A stretch of 64,000 bases of DNA. Origin: Paenibacillus_V sp046244365 (GTDB lineage Bacteria; Bacillota; Bacilli; Paenibacillales; NBRC-103111). The notes beneath the pieces were generated by a model. It had not been told where the DNA came from, did not search any database, and saw nothing but the letters and a program-made list of their open reading frames with translations. Positions 25,351 through 33,516 of this stretch are shown in pieces (position 1 is the first letter of the stretch; every line of letters starts with the position of its first letter). Where the stretch lies: NCBI RefSeq assembly GCF_046244365.1, contig NZ_CP176395.1, positions 6,324,001 to 6,388,000 of the forward strand, in the 5' to 3' direction. The translations under genes and the position numbers were made by a program.

Positions 25351-26871
25351 TCAGCCCCTCCCTATTCCGGCGGGAGCTTCGCTTGAGCGGACAGTCCCGG
25401 CGCATGCATCGGCGGGCTGCCCTTCCTTCTCTCGTCTCGGGCTCGCCAAGCAGTCCGAAGCGAGCTTGCCGCCTGCGACCGTCCATATTCGCGTGGCAAA
25501 ACGGTCGACGATTTCCCTATCATGCGTCACCATAACGATCGTCGTTCCGTGCCGCCGCCATTCCTCCAGCTTTTCGAGCATGGCGAACGTGTTTTTGGCA
25601 TCCTGGCCGAAGGTCGGTTCGTCCAGCAGCAGAACCGGCTGCTCCTTCACGATAGCGCAGGCGACGCTCAGTCTGCGCTTCTGGCCCATCGACAGCAAAT
25701 ACGGATGCTGCGCGGACTTCCCCGTCAGTTCGAACAAACCGAGGAGCCGCTTCGTCTTCTCCGCGACCTCCTTCTCCGGAAGCCTGTCAAGCCGGAGCGT
25801 ATAGGCGACCTCGTCATAGACGGAGTTGGTGACGAATTGAAATTCCGGGTTCTGAAAGACGTACGCGAGCTGTGAAGCAAGATCGTCAACCTGTGCCGCA
25901 TCCCGCCCGTTCACCTTGTAGCTGCCGGACGTTCGGATGAGCTGCATCAGCGACAGCAGCAGCGTGCTTTTGCCCGCGCCGTTATGTCCAACGACGGTGA
26001 TCCACTCTCCCGGACGAACGTCGGCCTTTTGCACGAACAGCTTTTCGGTTTTTCCCCGGTAACCGGCAAACGCGTCCAGCGAAAGAAGCGGATTGCCCGA
26101 AGCCGGCAGAAGCGGCTCAGCCTCTGGCTGGGGATGCCGCGCCGAATAATCGTCCCAGACGCCGGGATACCAAATGCCGTAATCGATCAGTTGCTGCTTG
26201 TAGCGGTCGAACACTTCGTTTTTCCCGCCGTCCCCCAGGATTCTGCCTTGGTCGTCGAACAGGACGACCCTATCGACAAAATCGACGATGCTGTCGATCT
26301 TGTGTTCGACGATGAGCACCGTTTTATCGCGGCCGACCGCCTTAATCGTTTCCCAAACTTGCTCGGTCCCTTCCGGATCAAGGAGTGCGGTCGGTTCGTC
26401 GAGAAACAGCACGTCAGGCTCAAGGGCGAGAACGGAAGCGATCGCCAGACGCTGCTTCATGCCTTGGGAAAGCGCGTTGATCGGCGTATGGATATCATCC
26501 AGCCGCAAACCGGCAAGCTCCAGGTAATGCCGAATCCGCTGCGGCATCTCCGCGCGCGGAACCTGCAGGTTTTCGAGCACGAAAGCCAGCTCTTCATCTA
26601 CGAAAGGCATGCAGAACTGCGTATCGGGATCTTGAAACACATACCCCCATGACGAAGGGAGCGTAATGTCCTCGTGCTTCATCGGCACTTCCACCGATCG
26701 GGGGATGATGCCTGTCAGCACTTGAAGGAGCGTCGATTTGCCGCATCCGCTCGGACCGAGCAGCAGTACCTTCTCCCCTTGGCCTACCTCAAAAGACAGG
26801 TCGCGGAACAGCAAGCCTTCGTCGCCGGGAAATTTCAGTCGCAGCTGTTTGACGCCTGCTTCCGTAATCAT
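25351..26871 (-). CDS. ykoD: Duplicated ABC ATPase of the HMP/thiamine ECF importer
   Basis: 506 residues made of two fused ABC domains. The first has GPSGCGKST, LSQGMKQRLAIAS and VLFLDEPT; the second has GHNGAGKST, LSMGQKRRLSVA and VLLLDEPT. The fusion is typical of YkoD. The ATP-driven motor powers uptake of the thiamine pyrimidine precursor. ATG 26871 follows GAGGAG at eight bases. All Walker and signature motifs look intact, so both sites may be active. Confidence 0.94.
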   Translation of the reverse strand: MITEAGVKQLRLKFPGDEGLLFRDLSFEVGQGEKVLLLGPSGCGKSTLLQVLTGIIPRSVEVPMKHEDITLPSSWGYVFQDPDTQFCMPFVDEELAFVLENLQVPRAEMPQRIRHYLELAGLRLDDIHTPINALSQGMKQRLAIASVLALEPDVLFLDEPTALLDPEGTEQVWETIKAVGRDKTVLIVEHKIDSIVDFVDRVVLFDDQGRILGDGGKNEVFDRYKQQLIDYGIWYPGVWDDYSARHPQPEAEPLLPASGNPLLSLDAFAGYRGKTEKLFVQKADVRPGEWITVVGHNGAGKSTLLLSLMQLIRTSGSYKVNGRDAAQVDDLASQLAYVFQNPEFQFVTNSVYDEVAYTLRLDRLPEKEVAEKTKRLLGLFELTGKSAQHPYLLSMGQKRRLSVACAIVKEQPVLLLDEPTFGQDAKNTFAMLEKLEEWRRHGTTIVMVTHDREIVDRFATRIWTVAGGKLASDCLASPRREKEGQPADACAGTVRSSEAPAGIGRG

Positions 26872-26897
26872 CTGTCATTCTCCTCGGCTTTCCAAAT

Positions 26898-27479
26898 TTA
26901 ATGGTCCAGCGCGTTGTAATCTTCCTTGGATACGGGACGCAGCTGCTTCGTCACGCCGGTAGCCTCAAGAGCCTTGACGAGATAGTAAGCGAAAAAGCCG
27001 CAGATGACGATCGAACCGATCGTCCTGGCTCCGATCATAAGGGTCAAATTCCATGCCGACAGATCGGTAATGTAATTATTGTAGAAATCCATAATAAGCG
27101 AACCGACGCTGGAGCCGATCGCGGCGAGCGAGGCGACGCCTATCGTAAACCTTTTGTACCCGAAGGCGGCAAATGCCAGCTCCGCGAATAAGCCTTGCAG
27201 CAGGCCGGACAGCAGCACGGATACGCCGTATTGCGAGCCGGTAACAAGCTCCGCCGACGCAGCCGCCACCTCGGCCAAAAGCGCGACGCCGGGCTTGCGA
27301 ATCAGCAATGCCGCTACCGTTCCGGCAATAAACCACATCCCGTAGATGAGCTCCTCCAAACGGATACCGAACGGTTTGGCCGCATCATAGAGCGGTCCCC
27401 ACAGCTTATAGACGATCCCGAACACAACGGCGATCACAACCGTCACCAAAATATCTGCCAACTTAAGACCTTTTCCCAT
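26898..27479 (-). CDS. ykoE: ECF substrate-binding (S) component for thiamine precursor
   Basis: 193 residues with about five or six membrane helices. The start (LADILVTVVIAVVFGIVYKLWGP) and the conserved GSQYGVSVLLSGLLQG and FAAFGYKRF segments match YkoE. It binds hydroxymethylpyrimidine or a related precursor at the outer face. It is first in the operon and directly follows the TPP riboswitch leader. GGGAG lies nine bases before the ATG. Confidence 0.93.
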   Translation of the reverse strand: MGKGLKLADILVTVVIAVVFGIVYKLWGPLYDAAKPFGIRLEELIYGMWFIAGTVAALLIRKPGVALLAEVAAASAELVTGSQYGVSVLLSGLLQGLFAELAFAAFGYKRFTIGVASLAAIGSSVGSLIMDFYNNYITDLSAWNLTLMIGARTIGSIVICGFFAYYLVKALEATGVTKQLRPVSKEDYNALDH

Positions 27480-27620
27480 CGTCCTGCACTCCCTTTTCTT
27501 CTAAAATGTCCAGCCGGCTCCCGTTCCGGAGCCCGGACTTTATGAATTGCCACTAGACGCCTCACCGTATGAGGCGTGTCCTCAGAAGCTTACTCCTTAC
27601 CTTACGAGGGGGACTAAAAC

Positions 27621-27647
27621 AAAAAAGCCACCCCGTAAAGGAGTGGC
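27621..27647 (-). terminator. Riboswitch-controlled terminator
   Basis: GCCACTCC and GGGGTGGC pair on the minus strand (one G-U) with a five-base loop, followed by TTTTTTGTTTT. It is the expression platform of the TPP riboswitch. Two further hairpins (27554-27577 and around 27509-27540) lie between it and ykoE. Confidence 0.85.
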
Positions 27648-27692
27648 GGAAAGTCGATGCCGCGCGGCAACCGGTTCAAGGAACCGTTCTTC

Positions 27693-27779
27693 CACTTCCC
27701 TACGCTGGTTCTAACCAGATCAGGTTCAGAGGGTCTAGGATCTTGCGATCCAGTCTCAGCCGCTTTGGCTCCCCTAGTG
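27693..27779 (-). ncRNA. TPP (THI-box) riboswitch
   Basis: The minus strand shows the hallmarks of the aptamer: CTAGGGGAGCC, GGCTGAGA, then a variable GGATCGCAAGATCC hairpin, ACCCTCTGAACCTGATCTGG, GGTTAGAACC and CGTAGGGAAGTGG. Thiamine pyrophosphate binding favours the terminator at 27621-27647 and shuts off ykoEDC-tenA. Confidence 0.97.
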
Positions 27780-27837
27780 ACAGTTTTATATTAGCACGCA
27801 TTTGTCAAAAGTCAACATTCAAGTTGTAACCCGCCCG

Positions 27838-29256
27838 TCACGCTTCCGTCCTGCCGAATGCCGGGTCATTCGCCGCAGGCTTGCGTCCAAGCCGGTAAAC
27901 GCTGAGAAAAAGACCCATCAGCAGCGCCTCGGTAATCGAGCTCGATCCGCCGTAGCTGATAAACGGTAACCCCAGCCCGATAATCGGCAGCAAGCCGATC
28001 GCCATCAGGAAATTCCAGAAGAAGTGAATCGAAAAGTAAGCGATAACGACCGCGGCCAGCATTTTCCCGAATGAATCGGTAGTCCGCCCCGCGGCTTGCA
28101 GAAAGCGCAGTGCGAGCATCACGGCCGCAGCGACGACGATTGCGCCTGCCGCCCAGCCGAGGGCATAAACCAGATATGGAAAAATCAGCTCCGCATGGAC
28201 GGCGGGAATCCCCTTTACACCGTGTGCGAAGCCTTGTCCCCATAGTCCGCCCTGCTCGATCAAGAACAACGATTTCTTCGTGTAAAAGGAGGCGTCGGGA
28301 TCATTGCCGAAAAACGCCTTCAGTCTCTGCAGTCCATAAGAGCCTCCGGCTGCCAAGCCGACTGTACAGCAGGCCGCCGTTAGGCCGATCAGCGCGAACC
28401 GCTCCTTCATGCGCGAGCAAACCAAAAGCAAAATCAGTCCCGTTGCGTAAACGAACAAGGCCGAAAACGAACGAATCTGAAATAACCCCATAAACGGTAT
28501 GACAACGAACCATAGCAGCTTCCACAGCAGTCCGTCCGCATACAGCGCCCACTCTTTGGCGAAGCGCGGAATTTGAATGCGCATAAGCGGCTCCGATCCG
28601 GAGATTCCATCCCGGGAGCCCTTACTTGATTCGCCCGAAGCCGGGAATACGGTATCCTTTACCCTCGTGCCCGCAATCTGTCCGCTTACCGCAATCAAAA
28701 GCAAGACGGCAGCAAAAAAAGAAACGTCGATACGCATGGAGTTGAAAGGCAGCTCGAGATGCGGGACGCCGTTTACCGTGCCGCTGCTCCACGCCGTCAT
28801 TACGATCAGCAGGATCGCTCCTGCATAGAGGTGCCAGGTGTAGCGGAGCAGCTTGCGGTAATCGAAAAGCGCAACGCCCGCGAGCACGAAGACGCCTGCC
28901 AGCTGGGCCTTCAGCTTATTGACGAACAGCGCATCGTTAAGCCAGCTCCCGCTTACTACGATCGATAGCATGGCCAGCAATCCGACCGCCATAAAGAATG
29001 CCGTCAGCGCGATGACCGTCCATTCGATTTTCACTTTATGCGTCCGGTTCAGATCCTTGCCGACGCTTAGCGGGTCTCCCATGCCGGCGACCGCCTGCCG
29101 GATCGCTTCCTCTTCGGACATGCCCCGCTCCATATTCCCGATGACCGCATCCTCCAAATGAGCGAACAATTCCTCCCGGACGTCCGGATGGACGCGCTTA
29201 TTCCGGATTTGCCCGCAGACCGCCTCAACGTATAGCTCCATCGCTTCCGTACTCAT
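27838..29256 (-). CDS. SEDS-family (FtsW/RodA/SpoVE-like) protein with N-terminal permease-prefix domain
   Basis: 472 residues. Residues 1-80 form a soluble helical domain (VHPDVREELFAHLEDAV, SEEEAIRQAVAGMGDP), the permease-prefix/DUF1700-like module usually found in PadR-linked membrane proteins. The remainder has about ten helices and SEDS motifs: LFLIEQGGLWGQGF and the C-terminal GLPFISYGGSSSITEAL. SEDS proteins are lipid II polymerases. The usual LPExHTDF loop reads IPAVHAELIF, so the catalytic-type Asp is replaced by Glu. The ATG overlaps the PadR stop by ATGA. No partner class B PBP is nearby. Confidence 0.88.
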   Translation of the reverse strand: MSTEAMELYVEAVCGQIRNKRVHPDVREELFAHLEDAVIGNMERGMSEEEAIRQAVAGMGDPLSVGKDLNRTHKVKIEWTVIALTAFFMAVGLLAMLSIVVSGSWLNDALFVNKLKAQLAGVFVLAGVALFDYRKLLRYTWHLYAGAILLIVMTAWSSGTVNGVPHLELPFNSMRIDVSFFAAVLLLIAVSGQIAGTRVKDTVFPASGESSKGSRDGISGSEPLMRIQIPRFAKEWALYADGLLWKLLWFVVIPFMGLFQIRSFSALFVYATGLILLLVCSRMKERFALIGLTAACCTVGLAAGGSYGLQRLKAFFGNDPDASFYTKKSLFLIEQGGLWGQGFAHGVKGIPAVHAELIFPYLVYALGWAAGAIVVAAAVMLALRFLQAAGRTTDSFGKMLAAVVIAYFSIHFFWNFLMAIGLLPIIGLGLPFISYGGSSSITEALLMGLFLSVYRLGRKPAANDPAFGRTEA

Positions 29257-29588
29257 GCGCGGCCCTCCCCGAGCACTTGGTCCACGGCATTGCGGAATAG
29301 GCTCCATTCCCGGGTTTTCTCCGCAATCAGCTGGCGGCCGCGTTCCGTAATGCGGTAATATTTTCGCTTGCGGCTGCCTTCTTCCTGGAACCAGTAGGCT
29401 TCGACGAAGCCCTCCGCCTCCAGCTGATGCAGAATCGGATACAGCGTCCCTTCCTTAAACTGAAAAACGCCGCTCGAACGCGATTCCATCTCTTTAATCA
29501 TCTCGTAGCCGTACATCGCCTTTCGCTCCAGCAGCGTTAAAACGAGCGTCACCGTGCTGCCCTTCATCAGCTCTTTGCTTATTTTCAC
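29253..29588 (-). CDS. PadR-family transcriptional regulator
   Basis: 111 residues. The winged-helix signature is complete: TLVLTLLERKAMYGYEMIKEME, FKEGTLYPILHQLEAEGFV and RKRKYYRITERGR. The start is a GTG with GGAGGG about a dozen bases upstream. It directly precedes and overlaps the SEDS gene, the standard arrangement for a PadR repressor of its own two-gene operon, with cell-envelope stress as the usual trigger. The effector is unknown. Confidence 0.93.
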   Translation of the reverse strand: MKISKELMKGSTVTLVLTLLERKAMYGYEMIKEMESRSSGVFQFKEGTLYPILHQLEAEGFVEAYWFQEEGSRKRKYYRITERGRQLIAEKTREWSLFRNAVDQVLGEGRA

Positions 29589-29636
29589 GCGATTCTCACT
29601 TCCCTCCGTTATCTATGCATCGTTTATCTAGGTATA

Positions 29637-29665
29637 ATAATAATCGCCGTTCCACGTTTTGGCAA
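29637..29665 (-). promoter_or_regulatory. Promoter of the padR-SEDS operon
   Basis: TTGCCA (29665-29660) and TATTAT (29642-29637) are 17 bases apart on the minus strand, about 50 bases before the padR start. The sequence just downstream, with two GATAAC/GATAAA steps, may hold the PadR operator. Confidence 0.6.
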
Positions 29666-29850
29666 GCACCCGTTCGACGGAAGGAACGCCTCAAAAAACG
29701 TCGAATACGGTAAGCGACTTTTCGCGATATTATTGCTTTGTCGCGCAATCTGTGTCAAGATGAGAAAAGCGAAATCATCGCCCGCTCTGCAGCGTCAGCG
29801 CAAGCGGCTCTAGAACGATACGAACTCTATAGAACAGGTGACATGTACAT

Positions 29851-30642
29851 ATGGCGAAGCCGTTTTTCCGGTTATTGACAGAACTTTCTTCACGCAAAAC
29901 CGTTTCACGGGTAACAGGCGCTTTCGCCAAATCGAGAGCCAGCCGCAGCTTTATTCCTTGGTTTGCCAGAACGTACGGGATCCGCATTGAAGACGCCGAG
30001 AAGCGCATATCGGATTACGCGTCGCTCAACGATTTTTTTACCAGAAAGCTTAAGCCCGGCATTCGTCCCGTCGAAGCGGCCGAAACCACGCTGGTCAGTC
30101 CGGTCGATGCTATGATTACCGGCATCGGAGAGATTAAAGCAGGCCAGATTTTTAACGTAAAAGGGCAGGATTACACGATCGAGGAGCTGCTCAACCGCTC
30201 TCCCCGGCTCGTCAACTATAAGGACGGCTTTTTTTTCGTGCTCTACTTGAGCCCTACCGATTACCATCGGATCCACGCGCCGGTCAGCGGCAAAATTGTC
30301 GAAAAGGAACACGTGCCGGGCAAAGTGTACCCGGTTAACGAGTTCGGCCTGCGTCACATGAAGAGAGTACTGAGCCGCAATGAACGGCTTATCACATATA
30401 TGCAGCATGCGTTCGGAGAAGTCGCCGTCGTCAAGGTCGGCGCGTTGAACGTGAGCAGCATTCAATACGTCAAGCCTCTGCCGGATCAACTGGCGGGCGG
30501 CGACGAGCTGGCGTATTTCGAATTCGGTTCGACGATCGTCCTTCTTACCGAGTCGGGCACGTTCGAGCCTCGCAGCGATCTGCAGCTGGGCAGCGTCGTC
30601 AAAATGGGACAATCGCTCGGTACGCTGCAGCCCAAAGGCTGA
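29851..30642 (+). CDS. psd: Phosphatidylserine decarboxylase proenzyme
   Basis: 263 residues, the same length as the B. subtilis enzyme. It self-cleaves at a Gly-Ser pair (here FEFGSTIVLL) to create a pyruvoyl cofactor and converts phosphatidylserine to phosphatidylethanolamine at the membrane. The FVLYLSPTDYHRIHAPVSG and HMKRVLSRNERL blocks are diagnostic. The ATG at 29851 follows AGGTGA by about 11 bases. No pssA gene is adjacent. A strong hairpin follows the gene. Confidence 0.95.
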   Translation: MAKPFFRLLTELSSRKTVSRVTGAFAKSRASRSFIPWFARTYGIRIEDAEKRISDYASLNDFFTRKLKPGIRPVEAAETTLVSPVDAMITGIGEIKAGQIFNVKGQDYTIEELLNRSPRLVNYKDGFFFVLYLSPTDYHRIHAPVSGKIVEKEHVPGKVYPVNEFGLRHMKRVLSRNERLITYMQHAFGEVAVVKVGALNVSSIQYVKPLPDQLAGGDELAYFEFGSTIVLLTESGTFEPRSDLQLGSVVKMGQSLGTLQPKG

Positions 30643-30688
30643 TCCGCGGGCCATGCCGGCCGAAGCTCAACTACAAAGCACATCATAC

Positions 30689-30722
30689 GGGCAAGGACGG
30701 AGCTATCCGTCCTTGCCCTTCT
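30689..30722 (+). terminator. Terminator after psd
   Basis: GGGCAAGGACGGA and TCCGTCCTTGCCC form a perfect 13-bp stem with a four-base loop, followed by TTCTCT. It separates psd from the MFS gene. Confidence 0.75.
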
Positions 30723-30747
30723 CTAATTGAGAAGGGAGACTTTCATA

Positions 30748-31977
30748 ATGACGACCTCAGCAGCTATAGCGGCCGGTTCTGCTCCGGATACGAACAAAAC
30801 CGCTTACCGCATTTTGCTGGCGATCAGCTTGGTTCATTTGTTCAACGACTCGATGCAATCGGTCATTACCGCCATTTTTCCGATCCTTAAAGACTCCATG
30901 TCGCTCACATATTCACAAATCGGACTCATTTCCTTCGCGCTCAGCTTTACCGCTTCGCTTATGCAGCCGGTCGTAGGCATGTTTACGGATGCGAGGCCCT
31001 CGCCTTACTTGCTGCCTATCGGGATGGCCTCGACCTTAGTCGGCATGCTCTGTCTGGGCTTTGCGCCCAACTATTGGTTCGTTCTGCTGGCCGCCATGAT
31101 GGTCGGACTTGGCTCGTCGGTATTCCATCCGGAAGGCTCCAGAGTGTCTTATATGGCCGCCGGGAACAGAAGAGGACTCGCCCAATCGATTTTTCAGGTC
31201 GGCGGAAACGTCGGACAGGCGCTTGCGCCGCTCATGGTCATATACATTTTCTTCCCGCTCGGCCAGAAAGGCGCACTATGGTTTACGTTCGTTGCCGGAG
31301 CGGCCATTCTCGTTCAAATTTTTATCGCCAGATGGTATAAAGAGAGGCTGCTCGTCATGCCTAAGCGCACGCGCAACGGCGCGGCGCGCAGCAACGGGGG
31401 CGTACGCCGCAAGCAAATCGGCTACGCGATCGTCGTGCTCATCGTGCTCGTCTTCGTCCGTTCTTGGTACGGCGCCAGCATCTCGAACTATTTCATGTTT
31501 TACTTGAACGAGAACTTGGGCGTTTCCAAACAGAATGCCCAATATTTCATTCTGGCTTTCGGCCTTATGGGCGCGGTCAGCACGTTTCTCGGCGGGCCTA
31601 TGGCCGACCGGTTCGGACGGCGCAACGTCATCTTCTTTTCGATGCTCGGATCCGCGCCCTTCGCCTTGATTCTTCCGTATGCCGGACCGACGCTCGCCTT
31701 CGTGCTTCTGCTCGCAATCGGATTTATTTTGCTTTCCAGCTTCTCCGTAACGGTCGTGTACGCGCAAGAGCTCATTCCCGGCAAAATAGGCACCGTATCC
31801 GGCCTCATTACCGGCCTCGCTTTCGGCCTGGGAGCCGTCGGCGCCCTTGCGCTCGGTCATCTGATCGAGCTGACGAGCCTTGCGTTCGTCATGCAGGCAT
31901 GCGCTTTTCTGCCGCTTATCGGGATATTGACGATTCTGCTTCCTTCCGACCGCAAGCTGCGGGAGTGGTCCAACTGA
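30748..31977 (+). CDS. MFS exporter of the fosmidomycin-resistance (Fsr) type
   Basis: 409 residues with about 12 membrane helices. The LVHLFNDSMQSVITAIFPILK start and the GMFTDARPSPY loop, together with VGLGSSVFHPEGSR, are characteristic of the Fsr subgroup of the major facilitator superfamily. These export fosmidomycin or related small molecules; the true substrate is unknown. The ATG at 30748 has AAGGGAG nine bases upstream; a TTG at 30727 has no such site. It is probably monocistronic, between two strong terminators. Confidence 0.9.
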   Translation: MTTSAAIAAGSAPDTNKTAYRILLAISLVHLFNDSMQSVITAIFPILKDSMSLTYSQIGLISFALSFTASLMQPVVGMFTDARPSPYLLPIGMASTLVGMLCLGFAPNYWFVLLAAMMVGLGSSVFHPEGSRVSYMAAGNRRGLAQSIFQVGGNVGQALAPLMVIYIFFPLGQKGALWFTFVAGAAILVQIFIARWYKERLLVMPKRTRNGAARSNGGVRRKQIGYAIVVLIVLVFVRSWYGASISNYFMFYLNENLGVSKQNAQYFILAFGLMGAVSTFLGGPMADRFGRRNVIFFSMLGSAPFALILPYAGPTLAFVLLLAIGFILLSSFSVTVVYAQELIPGKIGTVSGLITGLAFGLGAVGALALGHLIELTSLAFVMQACAFLPLIGILTILLPSDRKLREWSN

Positions 31978-31990
31978 TCGTAACGCTTGC

Positions 31991-32041
31991 AAAGGCCGCG
32001 GCTGCCCGCCATTTTCATGCTCGGGCGCCGCGGCCTTTTTG
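31991..32041 (+). terminator. Terminator after the MFS gene
   Basis: AAAGGCCGCGGC pairs with GCCGCGGCCTTTTT, with a longer internal part between. T run at the end. Confidence 0.85.
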
Positions 32042-32145
32042 CGTACGGCAAACTTCCTGCAAAAGCGATACCCCACACCTCAGTCCCATAATCATGAAGC
32101 CTCTTAAGCCGGGAGGATGGAGCGTTTGTCGCGCCCCCCTCAAAC

Positions 32146-32174
32146 TTGTTCTTTCAAAGATTAAAGGTTATTCT
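32146..32174 (+). promoter_or_regulatory. Promoter of the AI-2E-family permease gene
   Basis: TTGTTC (32146-32151) and TATTCT (32169-32174) with a 17-base spacer, about 30 bases before the start codon. Confidence 0.55.
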
Positions 32175-32203
32175 AGAAAATATGTCAGAAAGGATCATGT
32201 GCA

Positions 32204-33376
32204 ATGGAACGTTCACGGGTATGGAGCGACAGGTTCAAGCTGTTTTTTTTGAACAATAAATTCGTCATCTTCTTATTGATTATTTTGCTGATCGGCATAA
32301 ACATTATGGTGTTTACCAAAATCTCGTATGTGTTTAAACCGCTGCTCGTGCTGATCAAGACCGTTTTATTGCCGCTGATTCTTACCGGGGTCGTCTATTA
32401 TTTATTGAATCCGATCGTGGATTACATGGAACGCAAGAAGGTAAAGCGCCTATACTCCATCGTCGTGCTGTATTTGCTCATTATCGGAATCGTCACCCTG
32501 GTGGTCGGGAGCGTCGTTCCGCTGATTCGCGAGCAGGTCATGAGCCTGATTCATAATTTCCCCGTCTACAGTCAGACGGTCGAGGCTCAATTCGAATCCT
32601 GGATGGGCAGCGACTTCATCAATCAGCTGCAGCAGGCGGTTAACGTCAATCCCCAAGAGCTCACGAAGACGATCTCCGAACGCGGGACGGCGCTCTTGAA
32701 CCATACTTGGACCAGTATCGGCGGTTTTCTCGGGGCTTTGACCGAAACGCTGCTCGCTATCATTACGGTGCCTTTTATCTTGTTCTATTTGTTGAAGGAC
32801 GGCCGCCGGTTGCCGAATTATATCGTTTCGTTCTTGCCGAATTCGTTCCGGGATCAATCGCAGCGGGTCATGTCCGAAATGAGCCATCAGATCAGCTCCT
32901 ATATCCGGGGGCAAATCATCGTCAGCTTCTGCATCGGTTTTTTGCTCTATCTTGGTTATTTGATCATCGGCTTGGAGTACTCCCTCATTCTGGCGATCAT
33001 TGCCGCGTGCACAAGCATCGTGCCTTATTTGGGCCCCGCTATCGCGATTACCCCTGCACTGATCGTCGCCATTGTGACGTCGCCGGTCATGCTTCTGAAA
33101 ATGATCGTCGTCTGGACCGTCGTGCAGCTGATCGAAGGGAAATTCATTTCCCCGCAAATTATGGGAAGAACGCTGCAAATTCATCCGATCACGATTATAT
33201 TTATCATTCTGACGTCAGGCAATCTGTTCGGTATCGCGGGGATCATTCTCGCCGTTCCCGGCTATGCCGTCTTGAAGGTCATCTTCTCGCACCTGTTCCG
33301 CTGGTTCAAGGTTCGTTCGCGCTTGTATGAGCCGGTAAATGCGGCGGAAGCCGAATCCGGTAACGCCGCGGAATAA
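32204..33376 (+). CDS. AI-2E-family transporter (UPF0118)
   Basis: 390 residues with eight hydrophobic segments: a cluster of three at the N-terminus, a soluble middle part (about 110-165), then the conserved ITVPFILFYLLKDG and the C-terminal helices with SIVPYLGPAIAITPA and IEGKFISPQIMGR. Members export quorum-sensing autoinducer-2 or act as Na+/H+ antiporters, so the substrate is not certain. The ATG is preceded by AAAGGA at nine bases, and a strong terminator follows. It is a single-gene unit. Confidence 0.9.
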   Translation: MERSRVWSDRFKLFFLNNKFVIFLLIILLIGINIMVFTKISYVFKPLLVLIKTVLLPLILTGVVYYLLNPIVDYMERKKVKRLYSIVVLYLLIIGIVTLVVGSVVPLIREQVMSLIHNFPVYSQTVEAQFESWMGSDFINQLQQAVNVNPQELTKTISERGTALLNHTWTSIGGFLGALTETLLAIITVPFILFYLLKDGRRLPNYIVSFLPNSFRDQSQRVMSEMSHQISSYIRGQIIVSFCIGFLLYLGYLIIGLEYSLILAIIAACTSIVPYLGPAIAITPALIVAIVTSPVMLLKMIVVWTVVQLIEGKFISPQIMGRTLQIHPITIIFIILTSGNLFGIAGIILAVPGYAVLKVIFSHLFRWFKVRSRLYEPVNAAEAESGNAAE

Positions 33377-33385
33377 GCATGGAAC

Positions 33386-33434
33386 AAAAAAACCTCCTAA
33401 ACCACTGTAAAAAGTGGTGCTGGAGGTTTTTTTT
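33386..33434 (+). terminator. Terminator after the AI-2E-family permease gene
   Basis: AAAAAACCTCC...GGAGGTTTTTTTT with an inner ACCACT/AGTGGT stem. The A run on the other strand may also stop minus-strand transcription of the downstream chemoreceptor gene. Confidence 0.9.
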
Positions 33435-33516
33435 ACAGCTCGTTTACATCAAAACGTGGGCTTAAAAAAATCAAAATTGCACGGTTGGTACAGCCCCTCT
33501 CCCTCTCCTCACCGTT

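Noticed and set aside
31276..32076. 266-residue minus-strand frame opposite the MFS gene
   Set aside because: Antisense shadow; it also runs through the MFS terminator.
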